Shown one piece after another: positions 11,136 through 19,870 of a stretch of 24,702 nt of DNA. The translations under genes were made by a program, and so were the position numbers. Under the pieces are notes generated by a model. It did not search any database. It had not been told where the DNA came from and worked only from the letters and a program-made list of their open reading frames with translations. The stretch spans positions 1 through 24,702 of the forward strand of contig WIXG01000721.1 of assembly GCA_009869945.1 (NCBI GenBank), written 5' to 3'. Numbering within the stretch: the stretch's first letter is position 1; each line of letters starts with the position of its first letter. Source of the DNA: Mesaphorura yosii. Its lineage: Eukaryota; Arthropoda; Collembola; Poduromorpha; Tullbergiidae.

Positions 11136-11361
11136 TCTCCATTTCTAGTCCATAGTCCCTAGATTTGAGAAGTCTCTCTGAATTAGAAATTAATTATGCC
11201 GCCGTCTAGTTAGTTAAAGTGCTCAAAATTTCTGTGCTGGTGAATTTAGTTAGCAGACAGACAGTCGGAAGAGTGCCAGACCGTCAACTAATCGGGAATT
11301 CTCAGAAAGGAGCTCCGCCTGGATTTCAAGTTTGATATCGGAAGCAGCTGCAGGTTCACTG

Positions 11362-11472
11362 GTAAGTGAGTACTTTAGCGGGAGGAGATGATTATGGATA
11401 AGCTATGATAATATATCAGTTATCAGCTAACTCAGACTAACTTTCTAATATTTTTTCATGCTCAATTTTCAG
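11362..11472 (+). other. Probable 5' UTR intron of the RBR-like gene
   Basis: A donor GTAAGT at 11362-11367 and a pyrimidine-rich acceptor ending TTTTCAG at 11466-11472 bracket a 111-base AT-rich segment. The next exon then runs 35 bases to the ATG at 11508. No start codon precedes the donor in a long frame, so the upstream exon appears untranslated. Confidence 0.5.
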
Positions 11473-11507
11473 ATCGCTTACAAAACTTTGGACAAATCAA
11501 CCTAATC

Positions 11508-13367
11508 ATGGCTGGAACGCTGTCCTCTGACACTGATTTCGTAACTGACGACATAATTCCTATTCTCGGCACCAGCGACTGTTCATGGTGTGCCCTTCCG
11601 CTCGTGCCCGGTGATGGAATCACGCTGAAATCCTGTCTGCATCCGTTCTGTAAAGAATGCCTCACGTCGCTGATTCGTTCGTCTAATGAAGAGCAAATAA
11701 TGTGTCCGGTTCGTGACGAGGAAGACTGCGTGAACAACAACCCGAAGACCTGTTCCGGATATTTGACACGGACCGAGATGCAGTATCTCCTGGGGCCGGA
11801 GGAATTCCAAGAACGATTGGAACGTGTCGAGTTGGATTTCGCAACCGGTCTTCCACTGGCAAACCCTGAAGCTGGAAACAGCCAACAAGATGGATCATTT
11901 AATTTTAACGAGCATTTTCGTTTGGGCAATATTTCTCCGGAAAGAAAACGACCGAAAATTAATTTGCTTCAATCACAAGGCCAAGGCCAGGGCGACTCTA
12001 ACCAAACTGCTTGCGTTACACTCGCAGATTTTCCTACCACGTGCGGCTACTGCGCCGAAGAGTTGCCAATCGCCTCCGGAATCATTCTTCAAAGTTGTGG
12101 CTGCATCTTTTGCAAGGAGTGTCTCGCGGACGCAGTCATCAGATCAAAGGAATCAAGAATCCGTTGTCCGAGACCAACTGACAATCGTTGTGAAGGATAT
12201 CTGCTTGATTCGGAAGTGAAATCCGTTGTGTCGGAGGGCAATTATCAGGAGTACAGCGACAGATCGCTGCGTGAGGCCAAGAATGCCATCGAGAACCTCT
12301 TCAGTTGCAAGACACCAGGCTGTGGCGGCTGCTGTGAGCTAGATGCTGACTCAACAAAACAAATTTTTCACTGCCCACTGTGTTCAAAACTTAACTGCGT
12401 TCATTGCAAAGTTTGCCACGAGGGAATCTCGTGTGATCGTTATAAGAAAATCGTGAAGAAAGCAGAAGAGAGCACCAAAAAGACGTCCGGGCCTGAATTT
12501 GACGCTTTCGTCGAACAGATGAAGTGTGGAGGTTGGGACCAGCTTGCAACGTTAGTCAACAATGCCAAAGCGAGCGGCTCGTCTTCGTCAGCAATTTCTG
12601 AACTGGCCTCCTACAAGCTAATTCCGTCCACGAAACCATTTACTTGCCGAATCTGCCTGGAGGTTATCCAGCCACCTACGGGCTCGGGTATCATTTTGCA
12701 AGAATGTCTCCATACGTCATGCAAACAATGTCTGGTGAACCACATCGTACATTCTGACGAGGTTCGAATAAAGTGCCCGCATGTCGACCCGATCGACGGC
12801 GGCTCCTGCAGCTGCTTCTTGAGCCCACGGGAAATCCAGGCGCTGGTGACCACGCCCGTACTGGAGCAGCACATCAACCGGAGCGTCGTCCAAGCTGAAC
12901 TTGTGACGCCAAATTCATTTCACTGCTGCACTCCGAACTGTACGGGCTGGTGTGTCGTCGAGCCTGAAGACATCGAAGCTCATGGAAAAGTCTTTTATTG
13001 TCCAGTCTGCCACAAGGAAAGTTGCATCGAATGCAAGGCTTCTCATCCAGGTAAGTTAATTAGTCTCAGATAACTCAGATTCATTCATTCATTTTCAAAT
13101 TAAGGTCACTTATCATTAGTCATTCCAATTTGGTCAATTTCAGGAGTCACTTGCAATTACTATCAGTTGTCAATTGACGAAGATCTGAATAAACGTACTC
13201 AGGCCAAGAACGAGAAACTCGGAGCCGAAGCGCTCAAGAAGGAACTCAGGTCGCGTCGTGTCCGCCGTTGTCCTCGCTGTCAATTTCTCTGCCAAAAGAT
13301 CTCCGGATGCGACCACGTTGTCTGCGGTGCCTGCAAGCTCGCCTTTAATTGGCATGAGGGAGGATAA
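11508..13367 (+). CDS. RBR-like E3 ubiquitin ligase with three RING1-type modules (HOIL-1/RBCK1-like)
   Basis: Two exons (11508-13050, 13144-13367) encode 588 residues. Three related C3HC4-like modules follow one another: residues 25-83 (CSWC, CLHPFCKEC), 179-230 (CGYC, CGCIFCKEC) and 380-436 (CRIC, CLHTSCKQC). The second and third are each followed by an IBR-like Cys-rich segment (267-309 and 473-513). The end is an Rcat/RING2-like segment: CPRC at 557-560 and KISGCDHVVC, where Cys570 takes the place of the catalytic, ubiquitin-accepting cysteine of RBR ligases. The order is RING1, RING1-IBR, RING1-IBR-Rcat, which suggests internal duplication. The chain stops at NWHEGG, so the second zinc site of Rcat looks incomplete, and the UBL and NZF domains of true HOIL-1 are absent. 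Cytosolic ubiquitin transfer is likely but the target is unknown. Confidence 0.85.
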
Positions 13368-13452
13368 GCCTGGACCTGAGCTGGTTCGTAGTTTCTGATT
13401 TGATCTGCTAATTCCAATACTCCTGCCACCAAATTCTGAGAATTAGTCGGCA

Positions 13453-13458
13453 TTTATT
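13453..13458 (-). promoter_or_regulatory. Candidate polyadenylation signal (AATAAA, minus strand) of SDR copy 1
   Basis: TTTATT on the plus strand reads AATAAA on the minus strand, about 100 bases beyond the SDR stop at 13556. It lies within 86 bases of the stop of the convergent RBR gene, so the two 3' UTRs probably overlap. Confidence 0.45.
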
Positions 13459-13555
13459 CCAAGTTTATATGTACTTTTGTATTAACTCAAAAATTTGATT
13501 GCACTTCTGAATTTTGTAAGGGTAGGAACTTTTCTAAAATGAAATTCCAATTTGA

Positions 13556-14621
13556 CTAATTTGACTTTTTGTGAACGACACTTTCTTCCGGCTGCAGCTT
13601 CACAAGCCGGGCGCTGGCGTCCCACAGCTTGCGAGCGAGCTCATCGTCTTGGGCCAGGGCAGAAGGCTTTCGGGGTGCACAGTCGCTGTAGTAGCCGCCG
13701 CTCACTCCATCAAGCTCGGCCGCGACAGCGACGTGCACAGTCGTCTGAGCTCCTTCCTCAGCGTTCTTTAAGAAATACTGCACGAATCGCGACCAGAGCC
13801 AGATGTACCAGAGATTCTCACCGCTTCGAAGGAATTCAGTCTTGACGACGCCTGGATGCAAGGCGTTGACCGTCACGTTACGGATCCCGGCAGCCTTCAG
13901 CTTGCGGTCGAGCTCCCGAGTGAAGAGAATGTTCGCCAGCTTCGTACGAGAGTACAGCCGTAGAGCGTTGTCGAAAAGCTTCTCACTGTTGAGGTTGTCA
14001 AAGTCAAGATCCTTCGCGCTTTTATGGGCCTCTGATGATACATTCACGATTCGGGCTTTCGGGGTCTTCTGCAACAGGTCGAGGAGCAGGTTTGTGAGGA
14101 GAAACGGCCCGAAGTGGTTCGCTGCGAAATTGGTCTCCAGTCCGTCTTCGGTGATGACTTTTGTCCGGGTCGCGGCTCCAGCGTTGTTCACGAGAATGTC
14201 GAGGCGGGATTCCTCGGCGAGGATCTCCGCAGCGAATTTCCGGACGGAGGCAAGTGACGAGAGGTCTAAATGCTTCAGAGTGACTTGGTCACTGCCAGTT
14301 TCTCGAACTATTTCCTCTGTGCATTGAATTGACAGTTAACTTTTACGGGACGAATCAATTGTTAATTATACTCTCCTCGGAAAACTTACGCAGTGCCGCC
14401 TTGCCCTTCTCCAGATTCCTGCAGGCCATAATGACTCGTGCATTCCGCATGAGGAGATCCTTGACAGTCTCCAGTCCGATACCCACGTTGGAGCCTGTCA
14501 CAATCGCGACCTTGCCGGTCAGATTTCGTTTGCTGATGCATCGTCCTAATGTTAGACGGTTGTAAATCTTGAATATGGCAAGAAGAGCAGTAGCGAGGAT
14601 GAACACGGTGAAAAGAACCAT
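13556..14621 (-). CDS. Retinol-dehydrogenase-like short-chain dehydrogenase, copy 1
   Basis: Minus strand, two exons (14621-14390, 14316-13556) joined through a CAG codon, 330 residues, close to the usual length of RDH11-14 type SDRs (about 310-340). Residues 1-19 form a hydrophobic N-terminal anchor, so a membrane location facing the cytosol is likely. Classical SDR motifs are complete: TGSNVGIG at 43-50 (NADP(H) binding), NNAG at 121-124, the catalytic serine in NVSS near 171, and YSRTK at 199-203 (Tyr199, Lys203) followed by LANILF, typical of the retinol dehydrogenase subgroup. An in-frame ATG at 14693 would add 24 residues, but 14621 aligns with the start of the neighbouring copy. Substrate may be a retinoid, steroid or lipid carbonyl and cannot be read from the sequence. 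Confidence 0.9.
13862..13945. repeat. 84-bp block identical to 15568-15651
   Basis: Inside exon 2 of SDR copy 1. It is identical over 84 bases to the same place in copy 2 (constant offset 1706 bases), including synonymous positions, while sequence on both sides differs at many sites. Confidence 0.9.
14187..14302. repeat. 116-bp block identical to 15893-16008
   Basis: Covers the start of exon 2 in SDR copy 1 and matches copy 2 without a single difference over 116 bases. The flanks diverge at once. This is the second conversion-like tract between the paralogs. Confidence 0.9.
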
Positions 14622-15237
14622 TCTTGCTGCAAATTTGGACAAAAGTCCAGTGAATTCAAGAGAAGAGTCAGTTATCAACCAACCACCAAGCAAAGACGAG
14701 CACGAGATGAAGAATGAAAATGTGGGAGTCCAATCTTATTGTATTTAAATGAAACTGACAACATTGTAAATGAAGAGAGCTACGATAATCGATAATGACA
14801 GTGCAAAAATGATGCAGCATGTGATTATGACCAGCGTTACGTAGTTTTATAATGAACATACCGCAATGGTCATGTGCACCAATGTAAACTCAGCCCGACC
14901 TTGGACTTTGGTTGTGTGTTGAGTCGGGAGCCTCGTGATTCTCGTCACTCGTCGCTTGTGATTCACGTTACCTGAACTTTCGCCATTTGAATACACTGCG
15001 CTACGCCACGTCGCGTCGGCTGCGGTCACGGTCATGGGTTACTACTCACTACAAAACGGTGAACCTGGCCCGCCTCAACGACCGGCGCAGCGATTCGATT
15101 TGAGATGCCAATTTCGCTGTTCATTTCATCATAAAACTCTTGGGTGGTCCCCAATTTCGAACAAATGTGCCAAGTAAATCGTGAATTTCAATTGTCCGCG
15201 CCGGAGACCATGACTCGGATTTAATTTATCAACCTCT
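14622..15237. other. Spacer between the SDR copies
   Basis: Contains the presumed promoter and 5' leader of SDR copy 1. No coding frame with recognisable content was seen on either strand, and no copy of neighbouring genes. Confidence 0.4.
14845..14851 (-). promoter_or_regulatory. Candidate TATA box of SDR copy 1
   Basis: TATAAAA on the minus strand, about 225 bases before the start at 14621. SDR copy 2 has the same heptamer 143 bases before its start, which gives some support. Confidence 0.35.
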
Positions 15238-15243
15238 TTTATT
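15238..15243 (-). promoter_or_regulatory. Polyadenylation signal (AATAAA, minus strand) of SDR copy 2
   Basis: AATAAA on the minus strand begins 18 bases beyond the stop codon at 15262-15264, a very short but plausible 3' UTR. Confidence 0.5.
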
Positions 15244-15261
15244 CGTAAGGCCCAAAACACT

Positions 15262-16356
15262 TTAATTTGACTTCTTGAACACGACGCTCTCCTTCGGCTG
15301 TAACTTGACGAAGCGAGCGCTGACGTCCCAAAGCTTGCGGGCGAGCTCATCGTCTTGAGCCAAGGCAGAAATCTTTGTTGGGGCACAGTCTTCAAAGTAA
15401 CCTCCGCTCACCCCATCAAGCTCGGCCGCGACTGCGACGTGCACCGTCGTCTGGGCTCCCTCTTCGGCGTTCTTGTTGAAGAGATGGGAGAATCGCACAA
15501 ACAGGCTTACGTACCAGAAATCCTTGGTGTTGCGGATGAATTCCGTTTTGACGGTACCTGGATGCAGGGCGTTGACCGTCACGTTACGGATCCCGGCAGC
15601 CTTCAGCTTGCGGTCGAGCTCCCGAGTGAAGAGAATGTTCGCCAGCTTCGTGCGAGGATACAGTCTCCAGTCGATCTTGTTTACCTTCTCGCAGTTGAGG
15701 TTGTCCAGGTCGAGTTCTTTCGCAAACCAGTGAGCGTACGAGGAAACATTCACGATTCGGGCGCTCGGTGTCTTCTGCAGCAGGCCAAGGAGCAGGTTGG
15801 TCAGCAAGAAATGACCGAAATGATTCGACACAAAATTGGTCTCCAACCCGTCTTCGGTTATGACTTTCGTCCAAAGCCCCACTCCAGCGTTATTCACGAG
15901 AATGTCGAGGCGGGATTCCTCGGCGAGGATCTCCGCAGCGAATTTCCGGACGGAGGCAAGTGACGAGAGGTCTAAATGCTTCAGAGTGACTTGGTCACTG
16001 CCAGTTTCCCGAATGACGGCGTCTGAAGGCACAAATTAACCAAAATAAATTAAGAATTGATCATTAACTAAGAAAGAAGTGTTTGATAATATACAAAACA
16101 GAAACTTACCCACCGCCGCCTTGCCTTTGTCCAGATTCCTGCAGGCCATGATGACTTTTGCATTTCTCATGAGCAGCTCCTTCACAGTCTCCAACCCGAT
16201 GCCAACATTGGCTCCGGTTACGATCACGACCTTACCTGTCAAGTTCCGCTTGCTCGTGCATCGCCCCACGATGAGTTTGGTGTAAATCTTTAATATGGCG
16301 AGCAGGGCAGCGATCACGAGCCCGATGCAGGTTAACGTGCAGGATCCACAAACCAT
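15262..16356 (-). CDS. Retinol-dehydrogenase-like short-chain dehydrogenase, copy 2
   Basis: Minus strand, two exons (16356-16110, 16022-15262) joined in a GAC codon, 335 residues. The intron position and phase match copy 1, and exon 2 has exactly the same length (761 bases) with no indels, so this is a tandem duplicate in head-to-tail order. SDR motifs are intact: TGANVGIG in the nucleotide site, NNAG, NVSS, and YPRTK followed by LANILF. The N-terminus (MVCGSCTLTCIGLVIAALLA) is again a hydrophobic anchor but differs strongly from copy 1, as does the segment after YPRTK-proximal residues around CEKVNKIDWR. Likely an NADP(H)-dependent carbonyl or alcohol enzyme on a membrane. The differing membrane segment and loop may give different location or substrate. 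Confidence 0.9.
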
Positions 16357-16498
16357 TGTGAATGGTGACTCGTGAATAATTCAATTTAATCGATCGATTT
16401 TCCCGATTTCGGACTTGACTACGTGTCACTACTTGAAAACGAAAACAGTAACTGAAACTAAACCGGGTTACGAGTCGTAGCCGGAGCCAGTCAGCTGA

Positions 16499-16505
16499 TT
16501 TTATA
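16499..16505 (-). promoter_or_regulatory. Candidate TATA box of SDR copy 2
   Basis: TATAAAA on the minus strand, 143 bases upstream of the ATG at 16356. Confidence 0.4.
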
Positions 16506-16790
16506 ACGCAAAAGCAAGCAGAGTGAATTGAAAGAGGTAAACAGTGGAAAAATAGACCTTCGACCCACACGTACGTACAATAAATTGTGCAGAATGTGGA
16601 ATTCTATGCATTATGCTCCGTTACGCAATATTCAAATGCAAGCCACTCCAACATGCAGTATTCCACTCCAGTCGGCCTTGATAATGAATTTCTGCACACG
16701 GCATAACTGCATCTGCATAAATGCTGGATAGCAAAACCACTAAAGCCCGCGCTCGGGTTGAAGTGTCAAATTATTGCCTGCAGTTGCGAA
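16506..16790. other. Spacer without recognised content
   Basis: Lies upstream of SDR copy 2 and downstream of the first BBE-like gene. No coding content, repeat or RNA gene was recognised. Confidence 0.4.
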
Positions 16791-16796
16791 TTTATT
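16791..16796 (-). promoter_or_regulatory. Candidate polyadenylation signal (minus strand) of BBE-like gene 1
   Basis: AATAAA on the minus strand about 130 bases beyond the stop at 16925. It supports a eukaryotic transcription unit for this intronless gene. Confidence 0.4.
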
Positions 16797-16924
16797 TTTT
16801 CTCCAGCCCGGTCGGTCGGCACGTGGAATTTAAATAACTGCCTTGTTAAGCAAGAACGTCACGAATAATCGTAACGGATGTGAACTGCGTATTGGGCATT
16901 GTACCCACCTATGGATTTTATGAA

Positions 16925-18526
16925 TTAAAGTCGGACGGGAATAGAAAGCGGGTTATTAAACAAATTATTGGGGTCAAAGGTTCTCTTCACGGCCACCAGG
17001 CGCTCCAGATTGTCTCCGTAATACCTCCGCAGGAAGTCAGGCAGGTCCTCGTCCAAGTAATTCTGGTACGATTCCGTGTGCTGCAGCACCCGCTTGCTCT
17101 CTTCAAAGAAACGCTCCATCGCCTCCACCCCCGGCTCCGTGCCTTCGGCGTCGGGCATCGTGACGGCGATCTGCATTTCGTACAGTGTTGCACCTCGATG
17201 AACGTAAGCCGTTTCTGCCCGGCCCACCCTGTTGATACTCCCGCCGTAGTGTTCAAAGCCAATGCCTGACCCCGGCGAGCCCTGAAAGTGACCGAGGAGC
17301 AGGTCCCGAAACTCCAGGATTTCTTCATCGGATGCGAGCACGCGATCTACGAAGACTGACTTGACTTTCTTCCAGTTGATCATGTTGTGCCGCGTGAGGT
17401 TCGCCAGCTGATCGGGAGAGGTCAACTGCTCGTCGGAGTAGACTTGCGCCCTGGCGAGCATGAACTCGGGGTACGTGAGGACATTTATCGACACGCTCCT
17501 CGGCGGTGGAAAATAGTCCGCAATGATCTGCTGCACTTCGGCAAGCGCCGACTCGCCTGCGTCATCTTCGTATCGCATGCTGCAAATGTCGATCTCGATC
17601 GCCCCCAAGCCCGCTCTGATAAATGTCGTCACGTGGTCCGGTGGTGGTGGGTTGGTCGTGATGAATGACTGCCAGCTTTTGAAAAACGCGGGGAAATCTT
17701 GCAGAAAGTCGAACTGTAGCACGGCAAATGCAAGCCATCTCGGCGCGGGATGCCCTTTGAGCTTCATGCTCGTGAGAATTCCAAAATTCCCGCCTCCGCC
17801 ACCTCGAAGTGCCCAGAAGAGGTCTGGAAACGTTTCATTGTTGACTGTGAGTAGGGCCCCACTCGCTTCGACCATGCTGACTTCAAGCAGGTTGTCTAGT
17901 CCCAGCCCGAGCAGGCGCGAGAAGTAGCCATAGCCCCCGCCGAGTGTGTAGCCTGTAACGCCGACGGTGGGACAGAGGCCAGTTGACGTGAAGAGTCCAC
18001 CAGCAGCCCAGAGATCGGCCTTAAGCTTTCCACCGCGAATGCCGGCGCCAACAGTGGCTACAGGCGACCCCGTCTCGGGATCATCGCGCACGCTGACCGA
18101 ATTCATGCGCTGCAGATCGACGATGAAGGAGTTTTCGTCCCCATAACCGTGTTTGACGTATGAGTGACCACCACTTCGAGCCACGATTCTGATGCCGGTT
18201 TGTGCACTGCAGCGGACGGCGATCGAGACGTCGGCGTCAGTCTCCGCCACCAAATACACTGCCGGTTCGATTTGTCCTTTCAGCTTGTTCCATTGCCAGT
18301 TGAGATCTTCGTAGACAGGGTGAGTGCTGGGGTCGTCTCGAAGTACGATTCGGTCAGCAGGAATCCCGGCACTTGTCAGGCACGCTCTGAGCCCGTCAAC
18401 GTCAGCGTCCTTCGGGCCAAGGACGAGAGCAGGAATCTTATACGCGCCGACAGGAGCAGCAGCAACAAAGACGAGGATGGGTATCAGAAAAACTAGCGTC
18501 GTGAACCTTCTCGGCCTCGGCACCAT
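16925..18526 (-). CDS. Secreted berberine-bridge-enzyme-like FAD-dependent oxidase, copy 1 (intronless)
   Basis: A single uninterrupted minus-strand exon of 533 codons. Residues 1-28 are a signal peptide with a basic start and a long hydrophobic core, so secretion is expected. Residues about 85-265 are a PCMH-type FAD domain. ARSGGHSY carries His121, and TGLCPTVGV carries Cys185; in BBE-like enzymes these two bind the flavin through 8-alpha-N1-histidyl and 6-S-cysteinyl links, so bicovalent FAD is predicted. TLGGGYG and WALRGGGGGNFGI are further family motifs. The C-terminal BBE segment is clear: NYLDEDLP, RRYYGDNLERL and FDPNNLF. The family oxidises alcohols, sugars or alkaloid-like compounds with O2. 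The absence of introns, unlike all other genes here, suggests horizontal acquisition or retroposition. The substrate cannot be read. Confidence 0.9.
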   Translation of the reverse strand: MVPRPRRFTTLVFLIPILVFVAAAPVGAYKIPALVLGPKDADVDGLRACLTSAGIPADRIVLRDDPSTHPVYEDLNWQWNKLKGQIEPAVYLVAETDADVSIAVRCSAQTGIRIVARSGGHSYVKHGYGDENSFIVDLQRMNSVSVRDDPETGSPVATVGAGIRGGKLKADLWAAGGLFTSTGLCPTVGVTGYTLGGGYGYFSRLLGLGLDNLLEVSMVEASGALLTVNNETFPDLFWALRGGGGGNFGILTSMKLKGHPAPRWLAFAVLQFDFLQDFPAFFKSWQSFITTNPPPPDHVTTFIRAGLGAIEIDICSMRYEDDAGESALAEVQQIIADYFPPPRSVSINVLTYPEFMLARAQVYSDEQLTSPDQLANLTRHNMINWKKVKSVFVDRVLASDEEILEFRDLLLGHFQGSPGSGIGFEHYGGSINRVGRAETAYVHRGATLYEMQIAVTMPDAEGTEPGVEAMERFFEESKRVLQHTESYQNYLDEDLPDFLRRYYGDNLERLVAVKRTFDPNNLFNNPLSIPVRL

Positions 18527-18604
18527 CTTGAATGAGCTGATCTTGTTAAGTGGGAACGCTGGATTCGTATTCCAAATTGACGGCGATCAGCCGACATTCA
18601 ATTA

Positions 18605-18611
18605 TTTTATA
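18605..18611 (-). promoter_or_regulatory. Candidate TATA box of BBE-like gene 1
   Basis: TATAAAA on the minus strand 79 bases before the ATG at 18526, a good distance for a short leader. Confidence 0.45.
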
Positions 18612-18929
18612 CTCCGTTACTCGTCGCGTTTCGATGTGTTGTCAATTGCCAGTGAATTGGCTTGGATGGTTGCCTCATCAAGCTAAGCCCGTACACGTAC
18701 AAGCGTACCTCACCAAGGGACGTGACATTTGGATGTCGTTGTCGCTGCTCTTATCAGCACAGCTTGGCGAAAACGAAAAACACTTGTAGATGCTGAAGTC
18801 AGTGGGAATTCAAGTTCAACCGTGTGATTCACGATTATGCTAATATGCACGCACGAAGCAGGTTAATTTCAGGAATTTTGTAACGTACCTTTGAGTCTGC
18901 TTTATTAATCACACAAAGCTATCACGAAT
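18612..18929. other. Spacer upstream of BBE-like gene 1
   Basis: No gene, RNA or repeat recognised. It separates the first BBE-like gene from the broken copy. Confidence 0.35.
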
Positions 18930-19130
18930 TAAGTTGGGCAGGAATAGAAAGCGGGCGCGAAATAAATTGTCGGGGTCAAAGGTCCTCTTCACGGCCACGA
19001 GGCGCTTCAGATTGGCTCTGTAATACCTGCGCAGGTAGGTACTATGACATGTCCTCGTCCAAGTACGTCTGGTACGACGCCGTATGATTGAACAGCCGCT
19101 GACTCCCCCTGAAGAGGCGCTTCATTGCAC
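18930..19130 (-). pseudogene. Broken C-terminal fragment of a BBE-like oxidase gene
   Basis: On the minus strand the sequence follows the last ~65 codons of BBE-like gene 1. It shows SYQTYLDEDM, then an in-frame TAG and a one-base shift, then YLRRYY, LKRLVAVKRTFDPDNLF, then another one-base loss before the final codons. About 17 bases near the end are identical to gene 1. The upstream ~465 codons are missing. It has the same orientation as gene 1 and is most similar to it, so it is probably a decayed partial tandem duplicate. It cannot encode an enzyme. Confidence 0.85.
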
Positions 19131-19179
19131 AGCGAGCTCGGTGTCGTGGCTGGGCTCGGACATGCTTAATGGAAATCCA

Positions 19180-19238
19180 TTTTTCCAGGTATATGGTGAA
19201 AATATAAACATCAAAGCAACCCACACAGACAAAGCCAA
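19180..19238. repeat. Imperfect direct repeat, copy A
   Basis: About 59 bases around TTTTCCAGGTATATGGTGAA recur at 19413-19471 in the same orientation with roughly ten differences. The repeat lies just upstream of the broken BBE copy. Confidence 0.75.
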
Positions 19239-19412
19239 GCTGTTATCAATGGAATAAGAACTTCAGACATGCATTCATTCGTTTAGGCATATGTTCCAAA
19301 GTATTTACAAATGAAGATGCAAATCGTTTCTAAGTTTGTTCTCCTATGTGAGGCATCGAATCGTTCGGATGAAACGAGCTGGCGGGATCAAGCCTTATCT
19401 GCTCTGAAGCTG

Positions 19413-19471
19413 CATTTTCCAGGAATATGGTGAAAATATAGACACTAGAGCAACGCACGCAGACCGAGCCA
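19413..19471. repeat. Imperfect direct repeat, copy B
   Basis: Second copy of the 59-base repeat, starting 233 bases after copy A. Shared core words are ATTTTCCAGG, ATATGGTGAAAATATA and GCAAC, followed by CAGAC and GAGCCA-like ends. No coding frame is shared between copies. Confidence 0.75.
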
Positions 19472-19870
19472 TGCCGATTTTGTACCATGTATTCCATTTA
19501 AGCCGCGAGTAACGCGAGCACAGAGTGCCCTCTCAATTCAATGCAGGCTTTCAATTCCCATCCCACTTCGCGCTTGCGGCGTGCTCGTGGATTTGTTCAG
19601 TCACCATAATTGCAAACCAAGGCACTTATAGACCGTAAAATTCCAGACCTACACTCTGTGTATCGAATCGCTTGGCAAGACAATTGGCTCCATGCCATTC
19701 ACGTGTCAAGTTTTCATGTCTTGATTTGGTTGTCATACCAAGCGCACTTTGCATTAATTAACCCCATTACGATTGAATTGAACGATCGAAATGGCTGATT
19801 AGGGTTGGATGAATTATTCCAATTTTAATTTCCAACTCAGGCCAACGCTTTCTTGTACCTCGGATAGGAA
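19472..19870. other. Upstream region of BBE-like gene 2
   Basis: AT-rich spacer with no recognised gene. No clear TATA box was found near the start at 19871. Confidence 0.35.

Noticed and set aside
13556..14191. A 211-residue SDR beginning at 14191
   Set aside because: That frame begins with GTG in the NNAG motif, in mid-domain. The true exon extends to an acceptor at 14317-14318 and joins exon 1 to give the full nucleotide-binding motif.
13803..14327. Plus-strand 174-codon frame over SDR copy 1
   Set aside because: It is the antisense shadow of a well-supported SDR exon; a similar shadow occurs over copy 2 because the two sequences are alike.
19042..19224. A 60-codon minus-strand gene
   Set aside because: It only joins the broken BBE fragment to unrelated repeat sequence; its end is created by the stop that breaks the fragment.
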